Source of the DNA: Streptococcus mitis
Lineage (GTDB): Bacteria; Bacillota; Bacilli; Lactobacillales; Streptococcaceae
Assembly (NCBI RefSeq): GCF_003943935.1
Contig: NZ_RJOB01000001.1
Coordinates: 415 to 64,414, forward strand
Length of the DNA: 64,000 bases
Direction of reading: 5' to 3'
This document shows, piece after piece, positions 26,529 to 37,328 of this stretch. Each line of letters starts with the position of its first letter. The stretch's first letter is position 1. The notes below the pieces were generated by a model. The model saw only the letters and a list, made by a program, of their open reading frames with translations, was not told where the DNA came from and made no database searches. The position numbers were made by a program, and so were the translations under genes.

Positions 26529-26868
26529 CTGTTTTCCAAGTTACTTCGAATACACTTATTGTATTGATGCTACATAACATCTAAAAACTCTGGTAGAAAA
26601 AGATTATTCTCTGTCGAAACTACTTTTGATTCACTTGACCATCTCAATGCTACCATGAAAAGAATATTCTGAAAAGCAAGGGAATTACAGAACTATCTAA
26701 GATGAAGGCTACATTTGAACCAAGCCTTTCATGACCATTTTTTAGAAGAGGAATTAGCTAGTTTCTTTTCGATTCGTGGCTACAAATTGACTCCAAAAGG
26801 AGAGCGGATACTGGAACAATACCAGGACATTATCGACCGTCATCCAAAGAAAAAATCTCTAATCAAGT
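26529..26868 (+). pseudogene. 3' part of the split hypothetical gene, further decayed
   Basis: Reading across frames gives VFPSYFEYTYCIDAT, stop (TAA in place of a Gln codon), HLKTLVEKDYSL, VETTFDSLDHLNATMK, NILKSKGITELSKMK, and finally HLNQAFHDHFLEEELASFF up to DRHPKKKSLIK and TGA. This continues the 5' part at 22631-22830. Besides the 3.7-kb insertion there are at least one nonsense codon and three 1-bp frame changes, so the gene has been dead for some time. Confidence 0.65.
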
Positions 26869-26912
26869 GATTTTTTTGTTGATTTTCTCTAAAACTACCT
26901 TATCACTAACAT

Positions 26913-26941
26913 TTGAAATCCCCTTCCTTTTAGGGTACAAT
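26913..26941 (+). promoter_or_regulatory. Promoter of slrA
   Basis: TTGAAA (26913-26918), 17-bp spacer, TACAAT (26936-26941), 30 bp before the ATG. Confidence 0.65.
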
Positions 26942-26970
26942 GGTAGAAATGAATTTTTGAAAGGATCAGA

Positions 26971-27774
26971 ATGAAAAAACTAGCAACCCTTCTTTTACTA
27001 TCCACTGTAGCTCTAGCTGGATGTAGCAACATCCAACGTAGTCTGCGTGGTGATGACTATGTTGATTCCAGTCTTGCTGCTGAAGAAAGTTCCAAAGTAA
27101 CTGCCCAATCTACCAAGGAATTAAACGATGCTTTAACAAACGAGAATGCCAACTTCCCGCAACTTTCTAAGGAAGTTGCTGAAGATGAAGCCGAAGTGAT
27201 TCTCCACACAAGTCAGGGAGATATTCGTATTAAACTCTTCCCTAAACTCGCTCCTCTAGCAGTCGAAAACTTCCTCACTCATGCCAAGGAAGGCTACTAT
27301 AACGGGATTACCTTCCACCGTGTCATCGATGGCTTTATGGTCCAAACTGGAGATCCAAAAGGGGACGGTACAGGTGGTCAGTCTATCTGGCATGACAAGG
27401 ATAAGACAAAAGACAAGGGAACTGGTTTCAAAAATGAGATTACTCCTTATCTCTATAACATCCGTGGAGCTCTTGCGATGGCTAATACTGGTCAACCAAA
27501 CACCAATGGTAGCCAGTTCTTCATCAACCAAAACTCTACAGATACCTCTGCTAAACTCCCTACAAGCAAGTATCCAAAGAAAATCATCGAAGCCTACAAA
27601 GAAGGTGGAAACCCTAGTCTAGATGGCAAGCACCCAGTCTTTGGCCAAGTCATTGACGGTATGGATGTTGTAGATAAGATTGCAAAAGCCGAAAAAAATG
27701 AGAAAGACAAACCAACTACTGCTATTACTATCGATAGCATCGAAGTGGTGAAAGACTACGATTTTAAATCTTAA
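26971..27774 (+). CDS. slrA: Cyclophilin-type peptidyl-prolyl isomerase lipoprotein
   Basis: A 267-residue surface foldase. The signal peptide ends in lipobox VALAGC (Cys about 18). After a charged linker, a cyclophilin domain occupies about 70-262, with FHRVIDGFMVQTGDPKGDG, GALAMANTGQPNTNGSQFF and a truncated-loop region typical of streptococcal SlrA. In pneumococcus SlrA is a surface PPIase implicated in colonisation. Monocistronic, ending in a strong terminator. Confidence 0.93.
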   Translation: MKKLATLLLLSTVALAGCSNIQRSLRGDDYVDSSLAAEESSKVTAQSTKELNDALTNENANFPQLSKEVAEDEAEVILHTSQGDIRIKLFPKLAPLAVENFLTHAKEGYYNGITFHRVIDGFMVQTGDPKGDGTGGQSIWHDKDKTKDKGTGFKNEITPYLYNIRGALAMANTGQPNTNGSQFFINQNSTDTSAKLPTSKYPKKIIEAYKEGGNPSLDGKHPVFGQVIDGMDVVDKIAKAEKNEKDKPTTAITIDSIEVVKDYDFKS

Positions 27775-27777
27775 AAA

Positions 27778-27820
27778 TCTAAAAAATACAGTACCCACAT
27801 TCGGTACTGTATTTCTTTTA
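27778..27820. terminator. Bidirectional terminator between slrA and the ABC-F gene
   Basis: Stem AAATACAGTACC / GGTACTGTATTT with a 7-base loop, flanked by A and T runs. Confidence 0.85.
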
Positions 27821-27828
27821 TATTCATT

Positions 27829-29370
27829 TTAAGTTAGCTTGTTAAAGTCCCAGATTTGATCCATCCAGCCTTCATAGAAGTCTGGTTCGTGACAGACCAT
27901 AAGAATCGATCCCTTGTATTCTTTGAGAGCACGTTTGAGTTCGTCCTTAGCATCCACATCCAAGTGGTTTGTAGGCTCGTCCAGCACTAAAACGTTGTTT
28001 TCTCGATTCATCAAGAGACAGAAACGAACCTTGGCTTGTTCCCCACCTGACAAGACCTGAATTTGACTTTCAATATGCTTGGTTGTCAAACCACAACGGG
28101 CAAGGGCTGCACGAACTTCTGCTTGGTTAAGTGCAGGAAAGGCATTCCAGACAGCCTCTAGTGGTGTTTGACGATTGCCACCTTCTACTTCCTGCTCAAA
28201 GTAGCCAAGTTCTAGGTAGTCACCGCGTTCGACTTCCCCTGCAATAGGTGGGATAATTCCCAAGAGAGACTTCAAGAGAGTTGTTTTCCCGATACCATTT
28301 GCTCCGATAATGGCAACCTTTTGATTGCGTTCAAAGGTAAGATTTAAAGGCTTAGTAAGAGGTCGGTCATAACCAATCTGCAAATCCTTGGCTTGGAAGA
28401 TAAAGCGCCCTGGCGTACGAGCTGGTTTGAAATCAAAGGATGGTTTTGGTTTCTCACTTTGGAGTTCGATAATATCCATCTTATCCAATTTCTTCTGACG
28501 AGACATGGCCATATTTCGTGTTGCAACACGCGCTTTGTTTCTAGCGACGAAGTCCTTGAGGTCGGCAATCTCTTTCTGCTGACGTTCGTAGGCCGCTTCT
28601 AGCTGAGATTTCTTCATGGCATAGACTTCTTGGAACTGGTAGTAGTCACCAGAGTAACGCGTCAGCTGTTGATTTTCCACATGATAGACGATATTAATTA
28701 CATCATTGAGAAATGGAATATCGTGTGAAATGAGGACAAAGGCATTTTCATAGTTTTGGAGATAGCGCTTGAGCCAGTCAATATGCTCAGCATCCAAGTA
28801 GTTAGTCGGCTCATCCAAAAGCAAGATATCGGGCTTTTCAAGGAGGAGTTTGGCCAAAAGAACCTTGGTTCTTTGCCCACCTGACAAAGAAGTTACATCC
28901 GTATCCATGCCAAAGTCCATGACACCAAGGGCACGCGCCACTTCATCAATCTTAGCATCTAAGGTATAGAAATCACGACTCTCCAGACGGTCTTGGAGTT
29001 CGCCAACTTCTTCCATGAGAGCATCAACATCCGCTCCGTCTTCAGCCATTTCCATATAGAGGTCATTGATACGGGCTTCAGCTTTGAATAGCTCATCAAA
29101 GGCTGTACGGAGAACATCACGAACAGATTGGCCTTCAGCAAGGACTGAGTGTTGGTCCAGATAGCCAGCAGTCACATATTTAGACCACTCTACCTTTCCT
29201 TCATCTGGCAACATCTTACCAGTCACAATACTCATAAAGGTTGATTTCCCTTCACCATTGGCACCGACTAGACCGATATGTTCTCCCTTGAGGAGACGGA
29301 AGGACACATCTTCAAAAATTGCACGGTCACCAAAACCGTGACTCAGATTTTTAACTTCTAAAATACTCAT
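27829..29370 (-). CDS. ABC-F family ATPase (YbiT/YkpA type)
   Basis: A soluble 513-residue protein with two ABC domains and no TM helix. Walker A motifs are GANGEGKST (about 37) and GANGIGKTT (about 352). Signatures are LSGGQRTK and LSGGEQAK, Walker B are LLLDEPTNYLD and LVLDEPTNHLD, and a charged inter-domain linker lies between them. ABC-F proteins act on ribosomes. Length and linker fit the housekeeping translation-factor type rather than a dedicated resistance protein. It follows the vanZ-like gene by 1 bp. Confidence 0.92.
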   Translation of the reverse strand: MSILEVKNLSHGFGDRAIFEDVSFRLLKGEHIGLVGANGEGKSTFMSIVTGKMLPDEGKVEWSKYVTAGYLDQHSVLAEGQSVRDVLRTAFDELFKAEARINDLYMEMAEDGADVDALMEEVGELQDRLESRDFYTLDAKIDEVARALGVMDFGMDTDVTSLSGGQRTKVLLAKLLLEKPDILLLDEPTNYLDAEHIDWLKRYLQNYENAFVLISHDIPFLNDVINIVYHVENQQLTRYSGDYYQFQEVYAMKKSQLEAAYERQQKEIADLKDFVARNKARVATRNMAMSRQKKLDKMDIIELQSEKPKPSFDFKPARTPGRFIFQAKDLQIGYDRPLTKPLNLTFERNQKVAIIGANGIGKTTLLKSLLGIIPPIAGEVERGDYLELGYFEQEVEGGNRQTPLEAVWNAFPALNQAEVRAALARCGLTTKHIESQIQVLSGGEQAKVRFCLLMNRENNVLVLDEPTNHLDVDAKDELKRALKEYKGSILMVCHEPDFYEGWMDQIWDFNKLT

Positions 29371-29371
29371 T

Positions 29372-29854
29372 TTAATTCCTTATCTTGTTTTTATGTAATT
29401 GTTTATAGAGGAGCCAAGCCAAATAGCCACCCAAGGTATTGGTCCACAAATCATCAATCTCAAAGACGCGATTGAAATCAAAGAAAAAATCTAAGACTAA
29501 CTGCGTACACTCAATTCCAAGACTCACTAGAAAACTGAAAAAAAGAACTCTTTTTGTTTTCCTTAAATTTGGAAAGAGATAAAGGAGTTGGAAAATCAGA
29601 GGAAAAAGCAAGAAGACATTGAGGATATTTTGTAAAAAAATCCAATATAATTGTCCCATATCACCCACTTCACCCAGTTTCCAAAGAGAATTGAAAGGAG
29701 TCAAAAGAAAAACCAGGCGTCCAAGATGCTGAATACCTGGAGTTTCCACTCCCACGGGAGAATGTTCTTGAGGAGTAAAACAAAAATAGACGATACAAAT
29801 GCTATAGAAAATGACTCCCAAGACCAAAATATGATTATGAGTTTTCTTCATCAT
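29372..29854 (-). CDS. VanZ-family membrane protein
   Basis: 160 residues with four to five TM helices and the VanZ-like conserved pattern: FCFTPQ early, NILNVFLLFPLIF centrally, then SLGIECTQLVLDFFFD and RVFEIDDLWTNTLGGYLAWLL. The ATG overlaps the rlmN stop by 1 bp. VanZ-like proteins are linked to teicoplanin or lipoglycopeptide response in some species, but the general function is unknown. Confidence 0.88.
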   Translation of the reverse strand: MMKKTHNHILVLGVIFYSICIVYFCFTPQEHSPVGVETPGIQHLGRLVFLLTPFNSLWKLGEVGDMGQLYWIFLQNILNVFLLFPLIFQLLYLFPNLRKTKRVLFFSFLVSLGIECTQLVLDFFFDFNRVFEIDDLWTNTLGGYLAWLLYKQLHKNKIRN

Positions 29855-30939
29855 TAAGGATTGACTGCTGCGACTGCTTTCTGGCGGTCACGTTTCATTG
29901 TATTAGAACGCAATTGTCCACAAGCTGCATCAATATCAGTTCCATGCTCTTGACGAACAACACAGTTAACCCCTTTTTTCTTAAGCGTATCATAGAAGGC
30001 CATGACGCGCTCTTTAGGACTGCGGCTATATTGGTCATGCTCACTAACCGGGTTATAAGGAATCAAGTTTACATAAGACAATTTCTTGATATTCTTGAGC
30101 AATTCAGCCAATTCCAAGGCTTGTTCTACACCGTCATTAACTTCATTGAGCATGATGTATTCAAAGGTCACACGACGGTTGGTTGTTTCGATATAGTACT
30201 CAATAGCAGCAAAAAGTTTTTCAATTGGAAAGGCACGGTTAATCTTCATGATGCTTGAGCGCAATTCATTGTTAGGTGCATGAAGGGAAACGGCAAGATT
30301 GACCTGAACTCCTTCATTAGCAAAATCACGAATTTTATGGGCCAAACCTGAGGTTGAAACCGTGATGTGACGAGCACCGATGGCCATTCCTTTATCATCA
30401 TTGATAGTACGAACGAAATTCAAGACATTGTTGTAGTTATCAAATGGCTCACCGATTCCCATAACAACGATATGGCTGACGCGTTCGTCCTGACTACGCT
30501 CATCAAAGTATTTCTGAACCAGCATGATCTGCGCTACGATTTCCCCATTATTGAGGTCACGTTGTTTCTTAATCAAACCAGAGGCACAGAAGGTACAACC
30601 GATATTACAGCCGACCTGAGTGGTCACACAGACTGACAAACCATAGTGCTGACGCATGAGTACAGTTTCGATCAACATACCATCAGGCAATTCAAAGAGA
30701 TATTTTACAGTACCATCAGCAGACTCTTGAACGATACGCTGTTTCAATGGATTAACCACAAACTGGTCATTGAGCTTAGCAATCAAATCCTTGGAAAGGT
30801 TGGTCATTTCTTCAAATGACTGCACACGTTTACGGTAGAGCCATTCCCAGATTTGATCTGCACGGAATTTCTTTTCTCCCTGCTCCAATACCCATTCCTG
30901 CATGGTTTGACGTGTTAAACTATAAATTGACGGTTTCAT
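29854..30939 (-). CDS. rlmN: 23S rRNA (A2503-C2)/tRNA (A37-C2) methyltransferase
   Basis: Radical SAM methyltransferase, 361 residues. The cluster motif [11 protein letters not shown] (about 111-121) binds 4Fe-4S. GIGEPFDN and the C-terminal catalytic Cys in AACGQLRS are present. It modifies A2503 in the peptidyl-transferase region. Length excludes nothing, but Cfr-type resistance enzymes have different N-termini. First of three overlapping or abutting genes, 20 bp after yutD. Confidence 0.95.
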   Translation of the reverse strand: MKPSIYSLTRQTMQEWVLEQGEKKFRADQIWEWLYRKRVQSFEEMTNLSKDLIAKLNDQFVVNPLKQRIVQESADGTVKYLFELPDGMLIETVLMRQHYGLSVCVTTQVGCNIGCTFCASGLIKKQRDLNNGEIVAQIMLVQKYFDERSQDERVSHIVVMGIGEPFDNYNNVLNFVRTINDDKGMAIGARHITVSTSGLAHKIRDFANEGVQVNLAVSLHAPNNELRSSIMKINRAFPIEKLFAAIEYYIETTNRRVTFEYIMLNEVNDGVEQALELAELLKNIKKLSYVNLIPYNPVSEHDQYSRSPKERVMAFYDTLKKKGVNCVVRQEHGTDIDAACGQLRSNTMKRDRQKAVAAVNP

Positions 30940-30959
30940 TTCTTCTCCTTATTCTCCAC

Positions 30960-31490
30960 TCACTTTTGACGAATGACAAAATGACGTTGTCCCTTGTCCT
31001 CTTTCTGAGAATGCTGGTCTTTCTGACGACGTCTATTTTTCTTATCTGCATTCGGTTTTCGTTTGGTTTGGGCCTGTTTCTTCCCTTTTCTAGAAAGCAT
31101 TTCTTCTTCCTTCTTACGCATTTTCTTGTCAAATGATGCTCGCTTAGGGGCTTCATTTTCTAGAACAAAATAGGCACAACCATAACTACAATACTCTAAA
31201 AGATAGTCTTGTAAACGACTGATTTTTTCCAGATTTTCTTCTGTTCGGTCATCCTTGTAAAAACCTCGTAGGCGAAGCTGTTCATTACTCCAGTCCCCCA
31301 CGATATAATCAAACTTGGTTAAGACTTCTGAAAAACGCTGATTAAAAGCCGTCACATCAAAGGCATCCTTGATATTTTCAACCAAGGAAAAAGCTATCCC
31401 TTCCGTTTCGACCTTGTCCCCATGTAAATGAAACTCAGGACCAGGAAACTTGTTATAGTTGTATAATTCAGGTGCAATTTCTTTTCGCAT
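30960..31490 (-). CDS. YutD-family protein
   Basis: 176 residues. The N-terminal YutD domain (about 1-115; YNYNKFPGPEF, DYIVGDWSNEQLRLRGFY) is followed by a strongly basic low-complexity tail rich in Lys, Arg and Gln that could bind nucleic acid. The function of the family is unknown. It lies 20 bp upstream of rlmN, and the pairing is conserved in streptococci as far as I recall. Confidence 0.87.
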   Translation of the reverse strand: MRKEIAPELYNYNKFPGPEFHLHGDKVETEGIAFSLVENIKDAFDVTAFNQRFSEVLTKFDYIVGDWSNEQLRLRGFYKDDRTEENLEKISRLQDYLLEYCSYGCAYFVLENEAPKRASFDKKMRKKEEEMLSRKGKKQAQTKRKPNADKKNRRRQKDQHSQKEDKGQRHFVIRQK

Positions 31491-31568
31491 AGATATCCTT
31501 TTTCCACGATTACTTAATACTTTATTCTACCATAATTTCTAGCACTTAGCACGTTTCTCATAAAAATG

Positions 31569-31598
31569 AAAAAAGTCTGACGATTTTGTCAGACTCGA
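31569..31598 (-). terminator. Intrinsic terminator of sodA
   Basis: Minus-strand perfect stem AGTCTGAC / GTCAGACT followed by TTTTTT. Confidence 0.85.
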
Positions 31599-31646
31599 AT
31601 CATATAACCTAAAAAAGAGAAGAACAATTCTTCCCTCCATATACCA

Positions 31647-32252
31647 TTATTTAGCAGCTGCGTACAATTCATCTACTTTGTTCCAGTTGATCACTGAGAA
31701 GAAAGCTTTGATGTAGTCAGGACGCACGTTGCGGTATTTCACATAGTAAGCATGTTCCCAAACATCCAAGCCCAAGATTGGTTTTTTGCCTCCTGAGATT
31801 GGTGTGTCTTGGTTTGCTGTTGAAGTCACTTCAAGTTTACCTTCTTTGTTGACAACCAACCATGCCCATCCAGAACCGAAACGAGTTGTTGCTGCCGCAG
31901 TGAAGGCTGCTTGGAAGTCTTCAAATGAACCAAATGTTGCATCGATTGCTGCTGCAAGTTCTGCTGATGGAGCTGTTTTTTCAGGAGTCATCAATTCCCA
32001 GAAAAGAGCGTGGTTCAAGTGTCCACCACCATTATTGATAAGCGCTTGACGGATATCAGCTGGGATAGATTCCACATCAGCAAGCAAGGCTTCAAGGTCT
32101 TCACCGATTTCAGGGTGTTTTTCAAGAGCTGCATTAGCATTGTTGACATAAGTTTGATGGTGTTTGTCATGGTGCAAGTGCATTGTTTCTGCATCGATGT
32201 ATGGTTCCAAAGCGTCGTATGCATATGGAAGATCTGGTAAGATAATAGCCAT
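31647..32252 (-). CDS. sodA: Manganese-dependent superoxide dismutase
   Basis: Cytoplasmic enzyme that dismutates superoxide. The 201 residues carry the metal ligands in [10 protein letters not shown] (His 27), [10 protein letters not shown] (His 81) and [11 protein letters not shown] (Asp and His, about 162-166). Monocistronic, with its own promoter. Confidence 0.98.
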   Translation of the reverse strand: MAIILPDLPYAYDALEPYIDAETMHLHHDKHHQTYVNNANAALEKHPEIGEDLEALLADVESIPADIRQALINNGGGHLNHALFWELMTPEKTAPSAELAAAIDATFGSFEDFQAAFTAAATTRFGSGWAWLVVNKEGKLEVTSTANQDTPISGGKKPILGLDVWEHAYYVKYRNVRPDYIKAFFSVINWNKVDELYAAAK

Positions 32253-32283
32253 CTGTAATACCTCTTTTTCTTTCTATATGAAA

Positions 32284-32312
32284 ATGATAACGCAAACATT
32301 CACTTTTTTCAA
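32284..32312 (-). promoter_or_regulatory. Promoter of sodA
   Basis: Minus-strand TTGAAA (32307-32312), 17-bp spacer, TATCAT (32284-32289). Confidence 0.65.
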
Positions 32313-32371
32313 GTTTTTTGCTTATAGATGAAGAAATAACTGAGATACTTTCGAATAGAATAAGCAAATCA

Positions 32372-32410
32372 ACAAGAAACCCACGACAAGATAATCCTGA
32401 CGCGGGTTGT
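32372..32410 (-). terminator. Intrinsic terminator of pyrDA-holA
   Basis: Minus-strand stem AACCCGCG / CGTGGGTT with inner pairing, followed by TCTTGTT. Confidence 0.65.
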
Positions 32411-32425
32411 AGTTTCAAAAAAGTA

Positions 32426-33463
32426 TCAATTGACCTGACTAGCAGTCTGTAAGAGTGCCTTTTCAAAAAGGAAACCTTTTTCATAAAGACCTGTTTTAAT
32501 CTGATAGTCAGTCTCAATCAAATAGGAAATAGCTTGCTTTAGAAAGCTCAAAGAAAGTCCTCTCGAATCTCTCAGCGCAAACTTGATTTGATAGGGATTG
32601 GGAGCCCGTCCCAGATAACTACCTAAACTACTTGCAATCTGCGCTTCTGTTTGCCCAGACTCCGCCAAAATCTTCACCTGAGTAAAAGTCCGAAATTGTC
32701 CTAACATGACAGCTATGAGCTTAATTTCGTCTTCCCCCTGCAAGGTCAAGTCTCTCACCAAATCACGCGCCTGATCCATCTTTTTAGTCAGAATAAACTG
32801 AGTTAAATCAAAAATATTATCCTGTAAGGTCTTAGGAATAGCGTTGACAATATCCTCTTCCTCAATAACAGAATCTTCCTTATAGGACTGTAAAAAGAAG
32901 AGATTTTTCTGGATTTCGCTAAATTGAAAACCAGACTTGATGAGTAGATTTTCAAAGGATTGCCCCACAAACTGTAGACCTTGTTTCTGACTCCACTTTT
33001 GGAAATACTGGCGCAATTCTTGTTCTTTGGCTTCTACTGCGTCAAAAACCTTGGCATCACGCTTAAGTAATTTAACCAACCGTCTCTTGCTATCCAGTTT
33101 TCCTTCCGCAAAGATCAACAACTTGGTTGTTGGCGAAGGGTTATCAAGGTATTCTTCAAATAACTTGAGCTCATCATCTGTTAAAAAGCGTTTCTTGGCT
33201 GTTGTGATATCAACAAAATGGTCTAATATCACGATTTTCTCATCCGCAAAGAAAGGAAGGCTGACCAACTCCAGTTCCACATCCTTGTAAACCACTTCTT
33301 TCATATCAAAGTAGGCAAAGTTGAGGTCAGCAGAATCATACCCAATCTGTTTCAACACTTGACTCTTCATCACTTCAAACTGACCCTGATCTGTCCCTGT
33401 AAATAGGCTCAGACTCGATAAATTTGATAAAGTCAACTTCTGGCTTTCTTCAATAGCTAGCAT
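32426..33463 (-). CDS. holA: DNA polymerase III delta subunit
   Basis: Subunit of the clamp loader that opens the beta clamp. The 345 residues have the N-terminal RecA-like AAA+ fold without a canonical Walker A (as expected for delta), LVSLPFFADEKIVILDHF, and a C-terminal collar domain with LYEKGFLFEKALLQ. It is 32 bp downstream of pyrDA, so they may share a transcript. Confidence 0.92.
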   Translation of the reverse strand: MLAIEESQKLTLSNLSSLSLFTGTDQGQFEVMKSQVLKQIGYDSADLNFAYFDMKEVVYKDVELELVSLPFFADEKIVILDHFVDITTAKKRFLTDDELKLFEEYLDNPSPTTKLLIFAEGKLDSKRRLVKLLKRDAKVFDAVEAKEQELRQYFQKWSQKQGLQFVGQSFENLLIKSGFQFSEIQKNLFFLQSYKEDSVIEEEDIVNAIPKTLQDNIFDLTQFILTKKMDQARDLVRDLTLQGEDEIKLIAVMLGQFRTFTQVKILAESGQTEAQIASSLGSYLGRAPNPYQIKFALRDSRGLSLSFLKQAISYLIETDYQIKTGLYEKGFLFEKALLQTASQVN

Positions 33464-33495
33464 ATTCTCTCCTTTCTTCTGATTTTTTGGTTCAT

Positions 33496-34431
33496 TTAAT
33501 CGATATAGCGCAATTTCCCACGGAAATCTTCTAGGCTCTCGTACCCTTTTTCCGCCATGATTTCTTTCAGTTCATTGGTAATACGTTCGAAAGCACCGAC
33601 GCCTTCTTTGTGAAGAGTAGTACCTACCTGCACCATACTCGCTCCACAGAGAATATGTTCAAAGGCATCACGACCAGTCAACACGCCACCTGTTCCGATA
33701 ATTTGGATTTGAGGATTGAGACGTTGGTAGAAGGCATGAACATTGGCTAAAGCAGTCGGTTTGATATACTCTCCACCTATGCCACCGAAACCATTTTTAG
33801 GACGGATAACGACAGACTCATCTTCTATATAGAGGCCGTTTCCGATAGAGTTGACGCAGTTGACAAACTTGAGCGGATACTTGTTAAAAATAGCTGCTGC
33901 TTGGTCAAAGTGAACAATATCAAAATATGGTGGCAATTTAATTCCAAGAGGTTTGGTAAAGTAGGCAAATACTTCTGCCAAAATTCGGTCTGTTGTCTCA
34001 AAATCATAGGCAATCTGAGGTTTACCTGGGACATTTGGGCAGGAAAGGTTTAGCTCAGTCAGACCACAAAATTCACTCTCTTGGACTTTTTTCAAGATAG
34101 TATGAGTTTCCTCTGGAGACATGCCGACCAAAGATAAGAAGAAAGTTCGGTTCGGCTCTTTTTCCTGCAAATCCAAAAGATAATCCAAATAATAGTCTAA
34201 GCCATTATTTGGTAGACCCATAGAGTTGATAGATCCAAGCGGAACATCTTGGTATCGTGGCTCAGGATTTCCCTGACGAAAGTCCAAGGTCGCTGTCTTC
34301 GTGACAAAGGTTCCTGCCGCTGAGTTTTTAACCCCCTCTAGCTCTTCTATCGTCATACAAGCCACACCTGCTGCATTCATCAAGCAGTTGTCAAACTCAA
34401 AACCAGCAATTTGTGTTTTCGTTGATACCAT
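33496..34431 (-). CDS. pyrDA: Dihydroorotate dehydrogenase, class 1A (fumarate)
   Basis: FMN-dependent cytosolic enzyme of pyrimidine synthesis. At 311 residues it carries [14 protein letters not shown] (substrate region), the class 1 catalytic-Cys segment [12 protein letters not shown] (Cys about 131) and the FMN phosphate site [31 protein letters not shown] precedes the ATG. Class 1A uses fumarate and is typical of lactic acid bacteria. Confidence 0.95.
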   Translation of the reverse strand: MVSTKTQIAGFEFDNCLMNAAGVACMTIEELEGVKNSAAGTFVTKTATLDFRQGNPEPRYQDVPLGSINSMGLPNNGLDYYLDYLLDLQEKEPNRTFFLSLVGMSPEETHTILKKVQESEFCGLTELNLSCPNVPGKPQIAYDFETTDRILAEVFAYFTKPLGIKLPPYFDIVHFDQAAAIFNKYPLKFVNCVNSIGNGLYIEDESVVIRPKNGFGGIGGEYIKPTALANVHAFYQRLNPQIQIIGTGGVLTGRDAFEHILCGASMVQVGTTLHKEGVGAFERITNELKEIMAEKGYESLEDFRGKLRYID

Positions 34432-34465
34432 GATTCTGATCCTCCAGATTCCTTTTATTGCTAAT

Positions 34466-34474
34466 ATTATACCA
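34466..34474 (-). promoter_or_regulatory. Extended -10 promoter of pyrDA
   Basis: Minus-strand TGGTATAAT is an extended -10; the -35 position is poor. Confidence 0.5.
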
Positions 34475-34575
34475 TATTTTCACATTTTCTCTTTTAGAAA
34501 GACATTTCCAAGAAAAACGTTCGTATTTTTATAGATTTTCAAAAAGTCCCAAAACTAAATTGATAGAATTTTTAG

Positions 34576-36006
<1,431 letters not shown>

Positions 36007-36034
36007 TTAGTCGATACATCCTATCGGAGGACAA

Positions 36035-36523
36035 ATGATGAACTTACGGCCGATGGAAGTAAGAGACAATTCAGCTGTAGCGCAGCACATTCGAGCTAGC
36101 CTAGAAGAATTCGGGCTTGACAAACCAGGAACTGTCTACTTTGATTCTCATCTAGATCATTTGGCCGACTATTATCAACAGCAAGAGAGAGCAGCTTACT
36201 TTGTTCTGGAAGATGAAGGTCAGCTGGTTGGCTGCGGTGGCTTTGCACCTGTGTCCGATAAGATTGCTGAATTACAAAAACTGTATGTCACTAAAAATAG
36301 CCGTGGCAAAGGTTATTCCAGCAGGTTGATAAAGCGGATATTCCAGGAAGCTCGCTTAGCTGGTTATGAACAGCTTTATCTAGAGACCTCTACTGAACTG
36401 ACTACGGCTGTGGCCATCTATCAACACTATGGTTTTACAGCATTACAACAACCACTTTCTAACGCCGCCGGCCACCCAGCTATGAATATCTGGATGATAA
36501 AATCCCTATTATCAGATGAATAG
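36035..36523 (+). CDS. GNAT-family N-acetyltransferase
   Basis: 162 residues with the GNAT core: LVGCGGFAPV, then LQKLYVTKNSRGKGYSSRLI, whose RGKGYS is the acetyl-CoA pyrophosphate loop, and YLETSTELTTAVAIYQHYGF as motif B. The substrate is unknown. It has CGGAGGAC upstream and lies 28 bp after gdhA. The flanking duplicated gdhA tail suggests it was inserted here. Confidence 0.88.
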   Translation: MMNLRPMEVRDNSAVAQHIRASLEEFGLDKPGTVYFDSHLDHLADYYQQQERAAYFVLEDEGQLVGCGGFAPVSDKIAELQKLYVTKNSRGKGYSSRLIKRIFQEARLAGYEQLYLETSTELTTAVAIYQHYGFTALQQPLSNAAGHPAMNIWMIKSLLSDE

Positions 36524-36536
36524 ATGGCAGTATACT

Positions 36537-36574
36537 AATGTAGCCAATGCTATGATATTAAAGGTATTGTTTAA
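36537..36574 (+). repeat. Partial duplicate of the 3' end of gdhA
   Basis: AATGTAGC-AATGCTATGAT-AAGGTATTGTTTAA matches 35968-36006 with a few differences and one missing base. It places the GNAT gene between two gdhA tails. Confidence 0.85.
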
Positions 36575-36585
36575 AATTCATTTGC

Positions 36586-36620
36586 TCAATCCTCAATCGT
36601 TATGATTGGGGGTTTTTATG
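36586..36620 (+). terminator. Intrinsic terminator after gdhA-GNAT
   Basis: Stem CCTCAATC / GATTGGGGG with loop GTTAT, followed by TTTTT. Confidence 0.75.
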
Positions 36621-36626
36621 TTGAAT

Positions 36627-36657
36627 TCAAAAAACTCACCATTAACAGTGAGTTTTA
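36627..36657 (-). terminator. Intrinsic terminator of the oxidoreductase-TetR operon
   Basis: Minus-strand stem AAAACTCAC / GTGAGTTTT followed by a T run. Confidence 0.75.
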
Positions 36658-36667
36658 ACATCAGAAT

Positions 36668-37312
36668 TTATTTTACTTTCATTAGGGCAGATGACAAACA
36701 TTCAACAATCTCATCAACTGCTTCATCTATGTTTATAGTTCCTTCATCATTCAACATCATGGGAATAAGATAAGAAAAACTCAATGCTAAAATGTATCGA
36801 ACAATTCTTTCATTTGACCAATTTAGAATAAGTCTTTTTTCTTTAAATTGATTTAAAACAGGGCTAATTGGTTCTATTATAGATTGAACAATAATATTTC
36901 CTAACTGGATAGAAAGATTTTTATCAATAAAAGAACGCCCCAAGAGAATTTTAACATGCATTTGATTCTCCTGAATGAAAAAGAGCCTATCTCGAACAAT
37001 ACTTTTTAAAAAGAAGGGAAAAGTTTCTTGATCTACTGTGAATTTTTTTTCTGAGAAATCCGCAATTACTTCTGGAATAACCTGTTCTAGAAAAGTAGAT
37101 AAAATGGCTTCTAAGATACCTTCCTTTGTTTTAAAGTAACTAAAAACCGTTCCTTCTGACACTCCAGCGCGTTCAGCAATAAGGCTGGACGTTGTATTCT
37201 CAAATCCAATTTCTGAGAATAATTTTAAGCTTGATAATAATACTCGACGTTGTTTCAAGCTCAAGTTGCTAACTTCTAACGTCTGAGCATACTTTTGTTC
37301 TAAACTTTCCAT
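36668..37312 (-). CDS. TetR/AcrR-family repressor
   Basis: 214 residues. The N-terminal HTH is typical (RRVLLSSLKLFSEIGFENTT, AERAGVSEGTVFSYFKTKEG). The C-terminal ligand domain (about 85-214) is unassigned. The start is MESLEQKYAQ (37312) with AGAGAGG 8 bp upstream. It follows the oxidoreductase gene by 16 bp and probably represses the shared promoter at the TGAGTG-CACTCA palindrome. Confidence 0.88.
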   Translation of the reverse strand: MESLEQKYAQTLEVSNLSLKQRRVLLSSLKLFSEIGFENTTSSLIAERAGVSEGTVFSYFKTKEGILEAILSTFLEQVIPEVIADFSEKKFTVDQETFPFFLKSIVRDRLFFIQENQMHVKILLGRSFIDKNLSIQLGNIIVQSIIEPISPVLNQFKEKRLILNWSNERIVRYILALSFSYLIPMMLNDEGTINIDEAVDEIVECLSSALMKVK

Positions 37313-37328
37313 CGCTAGCACCTCTCTT

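Noticed and set aside
36668..37321. Longer start for the TetR gene at 37321 (GTG)
   Set aside because: The ATG at 37312 has a well placed AGAGAGG; the GTG overlaps that ribosome site.
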